Shown: positions 7,486 through 17,551, counted from the stretch's first letter. The stretch: 18,540 nucleotides of DNA from Sulfuritalea sp. (GCA_016710465.1 JADJVS010000017.1:1-18540); one strand, 5' to 3'. Program-made: numbers and translations. The notes: generated by a model not told the origin, from the sequence alone.

Positions 7486-9884
7486 ATGAAGAATCTGAAC
7501 GTAGGACAACGCCTGCTCATCCTTGTCGCCTTTGGCGTGGCGGCGCTTGCCGGTATCGCGGCCATCGGCATCTCGGGCATCTCGACCATGCTGGGTTCGG
7601 TCGAGGAACTGTATTCGCACAATCTCATCACCACCGCGCGGATCGGCCGTATCCAGTGGCTGATGGGCGACAACCGCGCCCAGATCATGCTGGCGCTGCA
7701 GCACGACCAGGCCGGAAAGTGGGCGAAGACGCACGATCATCCGCTCGGCCTGCATCTCGACCAGATGGTCAAGAACCGTGATGAGATCAGTTCCATCGTC
7801 GCCGAGATGCAGAAGCACCCCATGGATCCGGAAGAGAAAAAGCCCTTCGACGGCTATGCTACGGCCCGCGGACGCTACGTCGCGGAAGGCCTCAACCCGG
7901 CGCGCGAGGCCATCCTGGGCGGCGACTACGATGGCGCCCAGCGCATCCTGGTCACCAGGATCAACCCGCTTTACACAGAGGCCACGCAGGCCGCCGACGC
8001 CTATACCCAATTCATCGCCGACGAAGGCAAGCGCAATTACGACGCGGGGCTGCGCGACTATGCCTATCAACGCAACTTGATCGTCGGCATCGGCCTGTTG
8101 GCGCTCATTCTCATGGCCGGCTTCGGCTATCTGGTGGCGCGCGGCATCACGCTGCCGCTGCGCCGCTCGGTCGAGGTGGCGAACGCGATCGCCGAGGGCA
8201 AGCTCGACAACGACATCGAAGGCGATGGCCGCAACGAGATGGTATCGCTGCTGGGCGCACTCAAGTCGATGCAGGGCCGCCTGCTCGACAGCATCGAAAC
8301 CGAGCGCCGCCAGGCGGCGGAAACCCTGCGCATCAAGATCGCGCTGGACAATGTGTCGACCGGGGTGATGATTGCCAACACCGAACGCACGATCATCTAC
8401 GCCAACAACTCGGTGAAGAAGATCCTCAAGGGCGCCGAAGCCGCGATCCGCAAGCAGTTGCCCAACTTCGACGCCGACAAGATGATCGGCGTGAACATCG
8501 ACACCTTCCACAAGAACCCCGCGCACCAGGCCAAGCTGCTGGGGAGCTTCACCAACACCTACGTCGCCAACCTCGAAATCAGCGACCGCTTCCTGCGCGT
8601 CTCCGCCAGCCCGGTGATCAACGACAAGAACGAGCGCCTGGGCGCCGTGGCCGAATGGCTGGACCGCACCGACGAAGTCAGGATCGAGAAGGAAGTCGCC
8701 GGCATGGTCGACGGCGCCTTGCGCGGCGACTTTGAAACCCGGCTCTCGCTCGAAGGCAAGGAAGGCTTCGTGCGCCAGCTCTCCGAAGGCTTGAACCAGC
8801 TTGCCGAAGTCACCCAGGGCGGCCTCACCGACGTCGCCCAGATCCTGCAGAAGGTCGCCGCCGGCGATCTGACGCAGAAGGTCGATGCCGACTACCAGGG
8901 CATCTTCGGCCAGTTGAAGGACGACACCAACACCACCATCGAGCGCCTGCGCGAAGTGGTGGGCCGCATCAAGGACGCCACCGAAGCCATCAACATCGCC
9001 TCCCAGGAAATCGCCGCCGGTAATTCCGACCTCTCCAGCCGCACTGAAGAGCAGGCCTCCAGCCTGGAGGAAACCTCCTCGGCCATGGAAGAGCTCAACG
9101 CCACGGTGCGCCAGAACGCCGAGAACGCGCGCCAGGCCAACGATCTCGCCAAGACCTCCAACGCCGGGGTGGTCAAGGGCGGTCAGGTGGTGAAGCAGGT
9201 GGTGGTCACCATGGGCGAGATCCAGGCCAGTTCGAAGAAGATCTCCGACATCATCGGCGTGATCGATTCGATCGCCTTCCAGACCAACATCCTGGCGCTC
9301 AACGCGGCGGTGGAAGCCGCCCGTGCCGGGGAGCAGGGCCGCGGCTTTGCCGTGGTCGCCAGCGAGGTGCGCAACCTGGCGCAGCGCTCTGCCACGGCGG
9401 CCAAGGAGATCAAGACCCTGATCGCCGAGTCGGTGGACAAGGTCGAGTCCGGGGCCAAGCTGGTGCAGGAAGCCGGGACGACGATGGACGAGGTGGTGGC
9501 GAGCTTCCAGCAGGTGGCGGGGCTGGTGACCGAGATCGCGTCGGCCTCGAAGGAACAGAGCTCGGGCATCGAGCAGACCACCCAGGCGGTGGGCCAGATG
9601 GACGAGGTGACGCAGCAGAACGCGGCGCTGGTGGAAGAAGCCGGGCGGCCGCCGAGAGCCTGGAAGAGCAGGCCCGCGGTCTGGTGCAGACGGTCTCCAT
9701 GTTCAAGCTGGCAGAGGGCGCTGCTTCCTCCCACCGTTCCACGCTGCCGGCTCCGGTGCTGCGCGATGCGACGCCGCGTCAGCTTCCTCCGGCCAGTTCC
9801 CGTCCGGCGCAACGCCCTTCCGTCGGCCGCAAGGCGCCCCCTCCCCATCTCGCCGATTCCACCGAACAGTGGGAAGAGTTCTGA
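7486..9884 (+). CDS. Methyl-accepting chemotaxis protein with 4-helix-bundle sensor and cytoplasmic PAS (one frameshift)
   Basis: TM1 (about residues 9-30), a periplasmic four-helix-bundle-like sensor (31-195), TM2 (197-220), HAMP, a cytoplasmic PAS-like domain (about 282-402), a second HAMP-like segment (436-500) and a signalling domain with the tip DSIAFQTNILALNAAVEAA near 594. The signalling part resembles E. coli Tar/Tsr, the 36-heptad class. A lost base in the GC-rich run near 9640-9650 shifts the frame, and the uncorrected reading runs to 10017. Comparison with the second receptor restores the true end at 9884, giving 799 residues and the tail EQWEEF. That tail fits the xWxxF pentapeptide that tethers CheR and CheB. 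The ligand is unknown. Confidence 0.9.
8542..9778 (+). repeat. Near-identical 1.24-kb direct repeat, copy 1 (inside first receptor)
   Basis: This tract matches 11448-12684 at a constant offset of about 2906 bp. By eye I found no substitutions, only four single-base indels (three in copy 2, one in copy 1). Weaker similarity starts near 8308. After 9778 substitutions reappear in the tail region, and a 15-nt match at 9902-9916 continues at the same offset in the intergenic DNA. It encodes the end of the PAS, the HAMP-like segment and the signalling domain. Confidence 0.9.
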
Positions 9885-9959
9885 TCGTCCATTTCAAACC
9901 TTGAAAGTCGGCGCTGAAGGTACGGCGCCAATCAACAACGAAAGCCACGGAGTATTGCC

Positions 9960-12790
9960 ATGCGTACGAACCTGCCGGTCACCAATACAGAGGTTCAACT
10001 CACCGATGCCACCCTGATCGTCTCCAAGACCGACCTCAAGGGGCGCATGACCTACATCAACAAGGACTTCCTCGACATCAGCGGCTTCACCGAAGCTGAA
10101 CTGATCGGCGAACCACACAACCTCGTGCGCCACCCGGACATGCCGGTGGAAGCCTTTCAGGACCTGTGGGACACCTTGAAGGCGGGCCGGCCGTGGACCG
10201 GCTACGTCAAGAACCGCTGCAAAAATGGCGACTACTACTGGGTGCTGGCGAACGCCGCACCTATCGTCGAGAACGGACAAGTCACCGGCTACATCTCGGT
10301 GCGCCGCAAGGCCAGCAAGGAGGCAATCGAGGCCCACGAGGCGGTATATCGCCAGTTCCGCGAAAAGCGCCAGGGCCGGCTCGCCATCCGCTTCGGCAAG
10401 GCCGTCAAGCCCGGTGGCATAAAGATTCAGGACTGGGGCATCGGCACCAAGCTGTGGGCCGGCATCGGCGCCATCATGGTGGTCGGCCTGATCGCTGTCG
10501 GCAGTTCCTGGCTAGGCATGCATCGCGCCCAGGAGCAGTTCGGCCATTACCTGGGCCACGAACAAAAGCTGCTCGACAGCCATTCCGAGATGTATGCCCA
10601 GGGCCTGCAGATGGGCCAGGCGCTGCGCAACATCGTGCTCGACCCGGGCAACCGCAAGGCCTATGACAACCTCGCCCAGGCGCAGAAGGATTTCCAGCAG
10701 CAGCTCGGGCTGGCAAAGGCGGTTCCGGATCCCGACGAGGGCCTGCGCAGTTCCCTGGACAAGATCTCCGGCCTGAGCGCAAAACACTTCGCCGTGCACG
10801 AGCGCATCGTCACCGCGGTACGCGCCAACGACCTGCAGACGGCGCGAAAACTGCTAAATGAAGAAGACACGCCTCTGTGGCGCGAGTACAAGCAGTTGCT
10901 GCTGGACGGACGCAAGGCAATGGACAAGTCGACCCAGGAAGGCCGCCAGGAACTGAAGGACACGGTATCCTCCGCCGAACGGATTTCTCTGGCTTCCGGA
11001 CTGCTTGCCCTGGTTGTCGCGGCACTCACTGCGCTGCTGTTGACCAGAACCATTCGCCGGCCGATCCAGGAAATGGACGAAACCTTCGCCAACGTCGTGC
11101 GCGGCAACTACTCGAACGAGATCGACATCACGCGCAACGACGAAGTCGGCAAGGCCATGCAGGGCCTGCAGATACTGCAGACCCGCATGGGCTTCGAAGT
11201 TGCCGAGACGAAGCGCCAGGCGGACGAAACGCTGCGGATCAAGATTGCGCTGGACAATGTTTCGACGGGGGTGATGATTGCCAACACCGAACGCACGATC
11301 ATTTACGCCAACAATTCGGTGAAGCGCATCCTCAAGGGCGCCGAAGCCGCGATTCGCAAGCAGTTGCCCAACTTCGACGCCGACAACATGATCGGCGTGA
11401 ACATCGACACCTTCCACAAGAACCCCGCGCACCAGGCCAAGCTGTTGGGGAGCTTCACCAACACCTACGTCGCCAACCTCGAAATCAGCGACCGCTTCCT
11501 GCGCGTCTCCGCCAGCCCGGTGATCAACGACAAGAACGAGCGCCTGGGCGCCGTGGCCGAATGGCTGGACCGCACCGACGAAGTCAGGATCGAGAAGGAA
11601 GTCGCCGGCATGGTCGACGGCGCCTTGCGCGGCGACTTTGAAACCCGGCTCTCGCTCGAAGGCAAGGAAGGCTTCGTGCGCCAGCTCTCGAAGGCTTGAA
11701 CCAGCTTGCCGAAGTCACCCAGGGCGGCCTCACCGACGTCGCCCAGATCCTGCAGAAGGTCGCCGCCGGCGATCTGACGCAGAAGGTCGATGCCGACTAC
11801 CAAGGGCATCTTCGGCCAGTTGAAGGACGACACCAACACCACCATCGAGCGCCTGCGCGAAGTGGTGGGCCGCATCAAGGACGCCACCGAAGCCATCAAC
11901 ATCGCCTCCCAGGAAATCGCCGCCGGTAATTCCGACCTCTCCAGCCGCACTGAAGAGCAGGCCTCCAGCCTGGAGGAAACCTCCTCGGCCATGGAAGAGC
12001 TCAACGCCACGGTGCGCCAGAACGCCGAGAACGCGCGCCAGGCCAACGATCTCGCCAAGACCTCCAACGCCGGGGTGGTCAAGGGCGGTCAGGTGGTGAA
12101 GCAGGTGGTGGTCACCATGGGCGAGATCCAGGCCAGTTCGAAGAAGATCTCCGACATCATCGGCGTGATCGATTCGATCGCCTTCCAGACCAACATCCTG
12201 GCGCTCAACGCGGCGGTGGAAGCCGCCCGTGCCGGGGAGCAGGGCGCGGCTTTGCCGTGGTCGCCAGCGAGGTGCGCAACCTGGCGCAGCGCTCTGCCAC
12301 GGCGGCCAAGGAGATCAAGACCCTGATCGCCGAGTCGGTGGACAAGGTCGAGTCCGGGGCCAAGCTGGTGCAGGAAGCCGGGACGACGATGGACGAGGTG
12401 GTGGCGAGCTTCCAGCAGGTGGCGGGGCTGGTGACCGAGATCGCGTCGGCCTCGAAGGAACAGAGCTCGGGCATCGAGCAGACCACCCAGGCGGTGGGCC
12501 AGATGGACGAGGTGACGCAGCAGAACGCGGCGCTGGTGGAAGAAGCCGCGGCGGCCGCCGAGAGCCTGGAAGAGCAGGCCCGCGGTCTGGTGCAGACGGT
12601 CTCCATGTTCAAGCTGGCAGAGGGCGCTGCTTCCTCCCACCGTTCCACGCTGCCGGCTCCGGTGCTGCGCGATGCGACGCCGCGCCAGTTGCCGCCGGCC
12701 GGTTCACGCCCGGCTGCCCGCCCCTCCGCCGGCCGCAAGGCGCCCCCGCCTCATCTCGCCGATTCCACCGAGCAGTGGGAAGAGTTCTGA
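9960..12790 (+). CDS. Aer-like PAS chemoreceptor with second cytoplasmic PAS (three frameshifts)
   Basis: The N-terminal cytoplasmic PAS (about 1-125) closely resembles the FAD-binding PAS of E. coli Aer: it has NLVRHPDMP, GYVKNRCKNGDYYWV and GYISVR. TM1 (163-186), a four-helix-bundle-like region (187-340), TM2 (342-364), HAMP, a PAS-like domain (about 426-545), a HAMP-like segment and a 36H-type signalling domain follow, ending in EQWEEF. Three indels relative to the first receptor break the frame: a lost C near 11688, an extra A near 11804 and a lost C near 12245. Correcting them gives 943 residues. Uncorrected, the frame stops at 11699 without the signalling tip. It probably senses redox or oxygen state through FAD. 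GGAG at 9949-9952 supports the ATG at 9960. Confidence 0.88.
11448..12684 (+). repeat. Near-identical 1.24-kb direct repeat, copy 2 (inside Aer-like receptor)
   Basis: Second copy of the receptor tract. Scattered substitutions lie between about 11215 and 11446, then identity apart from indels up to 12684. The 15-nt downstream echo is at 12808-12822. Gene conversion or a recent partial duplication would explain it. Confidence 0.9.
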
Positions 12791-12829
12791 TCACTTCATC
12801 CAATTCCTGAAAGTCGGCGCTGGCAAGAC

Positions 12830-12853
12830 GGCGATGGCGCAGGTGCCATCGCC
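12830..12853. repeat. Perfect hairpin between the Aer-like receptor gene and cheR
   Basis: GGCGATGGC (12830-12838) pairs with GCCATCGCC (12845-12853) around the loop GCAGGT. No T-run follows, so it is not a standard rho-independent terminator. It lies 30 nt before the cheR start and could protect or partly terminate the transcript, lowering cheR relative to receptor expression. Confidence 0.6.
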
Positions 12854-12883
12854 CGCCGCAGCAGCATCCAAAGACCCAAGCCC

Positions 12884-13747
12884 ATGGCGAACGCAGTCGA
12901 AACACGGGAACGCGAGTTCCACTTCACCGACGCCGATTTCGAGCGCGTCCGCAAGCTGATCTACAAGCACGCCGGCATTTCGCTGGCGCCGATCAAACGC
13001 GACATGGTCTACAGCCGCCTGGCCAGGCGCCTGCGCGCGCTGGGCATTGCCAGCTTCGGCGAGTATCTGGCCCACCTCGAAGCCAACGACGACACCGAGC
13101 GCGAAACCTTCGTCAACTCGCTGACCACCAACCTAACCTCCTTCTTCCGTGAGGCGCACCACTTCGACATCCTGCTGCGCCACCTGCACACGGTGACGCA
13201 CCGGCCGATCCGCATCTGGTGCTCGGCGGCCTCGACCGGCGAAGAACCCTACACGCTGGCGATGACCGCCTGCGAAGCCTTCGACACGCTGACGCCGCCG
13301 GTCTCCATCGTCGCCAGCGACATCGACACCAATGTGTTGGCGGCCGCCGAACGGGGCGTCTACCCGATGGAGCGCGTGGAGAAGCTGAGCCGCGAGCGCC
13401 TGCGCCGCTTCTTCCTCAAGGGCGCCGGCGCCCAGGCCGGTTACGCCCGCGTGCGGCCCGAGCTGCAAAGGCTGCTCGACTTCACCCGCATCAACCTGCT
13501 CGACGCGCGCCTGCCGCTGCAGGGAGTGTTCGACGTGATGTTCTGCCGCAATGTGATGATCTATTTCGACAAGCCGACGCAGTACGCGATCCTGAAGAAG
13601 TTCGTGCCACTGCTGCGCGAGGACGGCCTGCTCTTCGCCGGCCATTCGGAGAGTTTCCTGCACGCCGCCGACTTGTTCCATTCGCTCGGCCGCACCGTGT
13701 ATGAGCGCGCCGACCGGGCGGCGCACGGCCATCGGCCGAGGCTCTGA
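12884..13747 (+). CDS. cheR: Chemoreceptor glutamate methyltransferase CheR
   Basis: 287 residues. CheR transfers methyl groups from S-adenosylmethionine to receptor glutamates. Visible motifs are YSRLARRLRALG in the N-terminal domain, the SAM-binding WCSAASTGEEPYTL (from residue 112), ASDID near 144-148, FCRNVMIYFDKPTQ (from 220) and LLFAGHSESF near the end. The beta-subdomain loop KGAGAQAGYARVRPEL (about 179-194) has the same length as the corresponding E. coli CheR stretch, which contacts the receptor pentapeptide; this fits the EQWEEF tails of both receptors here. The stop is 2 nt before cheD. The ribosome site is weak. Confidence 0.96.
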   Translation: MANAVETREREFHFTDADFERVRKLIYKHAGISLAPIKRDMVYSRLARRLRALGIASFGEYLAHLEANDDTERETFVNSLTTNLTSFFREAHHFDILLRHLHTVTHRPIRIWCSAASTGEEPYTLAMTACEAFDTLTPPVSIVASDIDTNVLAAAERGVYPMERVEKLSRERLRRFFLKGAGAQAGYARVRPELQRLLDFTRINLLDARLPLQGVFDVMFCRNVMIYFDKPTQYAILKKFVPLLREDGLLFAGHSESFLHAADLFHSLGRTVYERADRAAHGHRPRL

Positions 13748-13749
13748 AC

Positions 13750-14352
13750 ATGGATGCCGGATTCGTCGAGCACCTGGCCGGCAATCGCTACTTCGACCCG
13801 ACTTTCGGCGCCGAAGCGGTCAAGGTGCTGCCCGGCGAATACTTCGTCACCACCACCGACATGCTGCTGGTGACCGTGCTCGGCTCCTGCGTCTCGGCCT
13901 GCATCCGCGACAAGGCCAAGGGCATTGGCGGCATGAACCACTTCATGCTCGCCGACTCCGGCGAGGCCGGCCCCAACTCGGCCTCGGCGCGCTACGGTAC
14001 CTATGCCATGGAAATCCTGATCAACCACCTGATCAAGCTCGGCGCGCGCCGCGACAACCTCGAAGCCAAGATCTTCGGCGGCGGTCGGGTCATGGCCGCG
14101 CTGTCGAGCTCCAACGTCGGCGAGCGCAATAGCAGCTTCGTGCTCGACTTCCTGCGCACCGAGGGCATCCCGGTGATGGCGCGCGACCTGCTCGACGTAT
14201 ATCCGCGCAAGGTGTATTTCTTCCCCAACACCGGCCGCGTGCTGGTGAAGAAACTGACCCGCATGCACAACGACACCCTGGCCAAGCGCGAGCGCGAATA
14301 CGCCGCGCGCCTCACCGAAACGCCGATCGCCGGCGAAGTCGAACTGTTCTGA
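13750..14352 (+). CDS. cheD: Chemoreceptor glutamine deamidase CheD
   Basis: 200 residues. CheD deamidates receptor glutamines and in some bacteria also binds a CheY-P phosphatase. The catalytic Cys47 is in VLGSCVSACI and His64 is in GGMNHFML; YGTYAME and KIFGGGRVM are further family signatures. The C-terminal extension ends in GEVELF, nearly the same as the tail of the MCP-like protein at the start of the operon. Spacing is 2 nt from both cheR and cheB, so translation of cheR, cheD and cheB is probably coupled. Confidence 0.95.
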   Translation: MDAGFVEHLAGNRYFDPTFGAEAVKVLPGEYFVTTTDMLLVTVLGSCVSACIRDKAKGIGGMNHFMLADSGEAGPNSASARYGTYAMEILINHLIKLGARRDNLEAKIFGGGRVMAALSSSNVGERNSSFVLDFLRTEGIPVMARDLLDVYPRKVYFFPNTGRVLVKKLTRMHNDTLAKREREYAARLTETPIAGEVELF

Positions 14353-14354
14353 CC

Positions 14355-15446
14355 ATGACCATCAAGGTACTCATCGTCGACGACTCGGCCCTGATGCGGG
14401 CGCTGCTCGCCGAGATCATCTCCGGCGCCGCAGACCTGGAGGTGGTCGGCGCCGCGCCCGACCCGATCGCCGCGCGCGAAATGATCAAGGCATTGAACCC
14501 CGACGTGCTGACCCTCGATGTCGAAATGCCGCGCATGGACGGCCTCGAATTCCTCGACCGGCTGATGCGCCTGCGGCCGATGCCGGTGATCATGATTTCC
14601 TCATTCACCGCCGCCGGGTCGGAGGTCACGCTGCGCGCGCTGGAGCTCGGCGCCGTGGACTACCTGGCCAAGCCGCAGGCGGGCAACCTGGCCTTGCTGG
14701 AAGCCTATGCCGACGAGATCCGCGACAAGATCCGCGCGGCCGCCGGCGCCCGCTTGAAAGCCGCGCCGCGAATCGCCGCTACGCCAGCGCCGACTCCCGC
14801 GCCGGCCGAAGCGGGCTTCTCGCCGCGACTGCTGAATGAGATGGTGATCGGCATTGGCGCCTCGACCGGCGGCACCGAGGCGATCAAGGACGTGCTCGCC
14901 GCGCTGCCGGCGCAGATGCCGCCGATCGTCATGGTGCAGCACATGCCGGAGACCTTCACGCCGTCCTTCGCCAAGCGGCTTGACAGCCTGTCCCGGCTCA
15001 ATGTCATCGAAGCACAGGGCGGCGAGCGCCTCAAGCCCGGCATGGCCTACCTGGCACCGGGACACTCGCACATGCGGGTGCGCAAAAGCGCGGGCGGCTG
15101 CGTGCTGGAGTTGTCCCAGGACGAACCGGTGAACCGCCACCGCCCGGCCGCCGACGTGCTGTTCCATTCGCTGGCGGAACACGTCGGCAGGCGCGCGATC
15201 GGCATGATCCTCACCGGCATGGGCAAGGATGGCGCCCAGGGCCTGCTGGCGATGCGTCAGGCGGGCGCCTGGAACATCGGCCAGGACCAGGCCTCCTGCG
15301 TGGTCTATGGCATGCCGCGCGAGGCGGCGGCCATCGGCGCGCTGGATACCGTGGCGCGCCTGGGCGACATTCCGGATGCACTGCTCGGACGATTGCTCGC
15401 CTGCGACCGCGGATCGGTCACGGGCGGCCGCGACCCGGCGCGGTAA
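14355..15446 (+). CDS. cheB: Chemotaxis response regulator methylesterase CheB
   Basis: 363 residues, usual length. The receiver has Asp9, Asp10 and phospho-acceptor Asp55 (LTLDVEMPRMDG), with Lys in LAKPQ. A Pro/Ala linker (about 138-157) leads to the methylesterase domain with the catalytic triad Ser170 (GASTGG), His196 (VQHMP) and Asp292 (TGMGKDGA). When phosphorylated by CheA it removes receptor methyl groups, opposing CheR. The frame is intact and it closes the core che block. Confidence 0.97.
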   Translation: MTIKVLIVDDSALMRALLAEIISGAADLEVVGAAPDPIAAREMIKALNPDVLTLDVEMPRMDGLEFLDRLMRLRPMPVIMISSFTAAGSEVTLRALELGAVDYLAKPQAGNLALLEAYADEIRDKIRAAAGARLKAAPRIAATPAPTPAPAEAGFSPRLLNEMVIGIGASTGGTEAIKDVLAALPAQMPPIVMVQHMPETFTPSFAKRLDSLSRLNVIEAQGGERLKPGMAYLAPGHSHMRVRKSAGGCVLELSQDEPVNRHRPAADVLFHSLAEHVGRRAIGMILTGMGKDGAQGLLAMRQAGAWNIGQDQASCVVYGMPREAAAIGALDTVARLGDIPDALLGRLLACDRGSVTGGRDPAR

Positions 15447-15452
15447 GTCGGC

Positions 15453-17537
15453 ATGATTCGTCCCATCCGCGGGCTCGACGCCGTCGGCCTGGCCCCGACC
15501 TGACCTCCCTGCTCTGGGCGGCCCTGCCCGTGCTCGTCTTCCCGACCGCCAGTGAAGGCGAGCGCTACGCCATCGCCGTGATCGTCGCGGGAATGGCGGG
15601 CGGCGCGGCCACGGTGCTGGCACCGCTGAAATGGGGAGGCCGCTTCTACCTGGCCTGCCTGCTCATGCCGGCATCGCTGATGCTTCTCACCGGGCCGTCG
15701 CACTCCATGGTCCTGGGGGTCCTGGGCCTGATCTATCTGACCGTCATCGTCAACGCCCATCGCGAGGCCGGCCACATGCTGACCGATTCCTTCGTCCGCC
15801 TGGAGGCCAACCGAAGGCTCGTCGCGGAAGCCCAATACGAGCGCTTGCGAGCCGAACGGCTCAATCTGGACCTGTTGATGGCCCAGGATCGCCTCAGCGA
15901 CCAGAACTCGGAACTGGAGGCGATCGTCGCCGCCGAGCGAACGGAAGGCATGCGGCTGGCCAAAGTGGCGATCGAGAACATGGCCGAAGGCGTCATCGTG
16001 ATGGATGGACAAGGCACGATACTCGAAGTGAACCCCGCGTTTTCACGCATCACGGGCTTTACCGCCGCCGAGGTTGTCGGCCAGAACGCGTCACGCCTGC
16101 GTTCGGAACGACAGGATGCCGGGTTCTACGCAAGCATGTGGACGATATCCGCCGGCATGGAAGCTGGACCGGCGAGCTATGGACCAGAAGACGCGATGGG
16201 GGCGGAATTCTTGAACGGCGCACCGTCAATGCCGTTACCGACGCGTACGGAATCACGGCCCATCATGTTGCCGTCTTCAACGACATCACGGAAGCCAAGC
16301 GCATCCAGGTCGAGCTTGAATCGCACCGCAACCACCTCGAGGAGCAGGTCAGGACCCGCACACGCGACCTGGAGCAGGCCAAGTTGGTCGCCGAGAACGC
16401 CAACGCCACCAAGACCAGCTTTCTCGCCAACATGAGCCACGAGATTCGCACGCCGATGAACGGCATCATCGGCATGGCCAGCCTGCTGCGACGCGATGGC
16501 CTGACGCCCATCCAGGCCGACAGGCTGGACAAGATCGACGCCGCGGCCAACCACCTGCTTGGCATCATCAACAATGTTCTCGACCTGTCTAAGATCGAGG
16601 CCGGAAAGTTCGAGCTTGAAGAGACAGCGGTGGTCGTCGACAGTCTGCTCGACAACGTCGCCGCCATGCTCGACGAGCGTTGCCGGACCAAGGGGGTTCG
16701 CCTGACCATCGAATCCGAGCTGATGCCGGAGCACCTGCTCGGCGACCCGGTCCGGCTGCGTCAGGGCATCCTCAACTACGCCACCAATGCCGTCAAATTC
16801 ACCGATCACGGCACGGTGACGCTGCGCGCCTTGCGCGAGGCCGAGACGGCCGATGCGCTGATCCTGCGCTTCGAGGTCAGCGACACGGGGGGTCGGCATC
16901 GACGACGCGACCATGCAACGCCTGTTCAATGTATTCGAGCAGGCCGATACCTCGACCACGCGCAAATATGGCGGCACCGGCCTCGGCCTGGCCATCACGC
17001 GCCGCCTGGCACTGCTGATGGGCGGCGACGCCGGCGCGCACAGCACACCCGGCCTGGGCAGCACCTTCTGGTTCACCGCCAGGCTGAAGAAGGCGGCTGC
17101 CGACTCGGCCCGCGACACCACGCGGCGGATCGACGTCGAGGCCCTTATCCGCGAACATCATGCCGGTCGCCGCATCCTGGTGGCGGACGACGAGCCGGTC
17201 AATCGCGAGCTGGCCCAGGTGCTGCTCGAGGATGTCGGCCTGGCCGTCGACACCGCCGAGGACGGCGAGTTCGCCATCGAACTGGCGGCGCGGACGCCCT
17301 ATGCCGTGGTGCTGATGGACATGCAGATGCCGCGCGCCGACGGCCTCGAGGCCACGCGCGCGATGCGCAAGCTGCCGGGATGGAAGGAAACGCCAATCAT
17401 CGCCATGACGGCCAATGCTTTCGCCGAAGACAAGGCCCGCTGCATCGACGCCGGAATGAATGACTCCTCGCCAAGCCCTTTGAGCCGGAGGCGCTGTTCA
17501 CAAACTGCTGGAATGGCTGGAGCCGCACAAGGCCTGA
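15453..17537 (+). CDS. Membrane hybrid histidine kinase: TM-PAS-HisKA-HATPase-receiver (five frameshifts)
   Basis: The proposed ATG at 15453 is 6 bp after cheB. Restoring one C in the CCCC run near 15494 joins MIRPIRGLDAVGLAP to DLTSLLWAALPVLVF. About four hydrophobic segments follow (to about residue 105), then a coiled coil, a PAS domain (VAIENMAEGVIVMDGQGTI to VAVFNDITEAKR), HisKA with the phosphorylated His in NMSHEIRTPMNG, an ATPase domain (YATNAVKFTD, SDTG, GTGLGLAI) and a receiver (ILVADDEPVN, VLMDMQMPRADG, AMTANAF, AKPFEP). Other indels are a lost G near 16140, an extra G in 16887-16892, and lost bases near 17464 and 17499. The corrected length is 695 residues. No HPt domain is attached. 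The signal and target are unknown. Confidence 0.85.
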
Positions 17538-17551
17538 GGCCCGGCACCGAT

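Noticed and set aside
9641..10017. Extended Arg/Pro-rich C-terminus of the first receptor overlapping the next gene.
   Set aside because: It is out-of-frame translation after a one-base loss near 9645. The second copy shows the correct frame ending in EQWEEF at 9884.
11685..11699. Stop codon truncating the Aer-like receptor before its signalling domain, suggesting a soluble or inactive short form.
   Set aside because: It arises from a single lost C relative to the identical first receptor, and the downstream sequence stays fully coding after correction with the native tail. Sequence error is simpler.
12830..12870. Rho-independent terminator after the Aer-like receptor gene.
   Set aside because: The hairpin is strong but is followed by GC-rich sequence with no T-run, and co-oriented cheR follows closely.
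15453..17537. Programmed ribosomal frameshifting in the hybrid kinase.
   Set aside because: There are five shifts of both directions, mostly at ordinary short homopolymers, with no recurring slippery heptamer plus downstream structure. The neighbouring glmS shows the same kind of damage.
17538..17551. Bidirectional terminator between the convergent kinase and glmS genes.
   Set aside because: Only 14 nt separate the stops and no inverted repeat is visible there.
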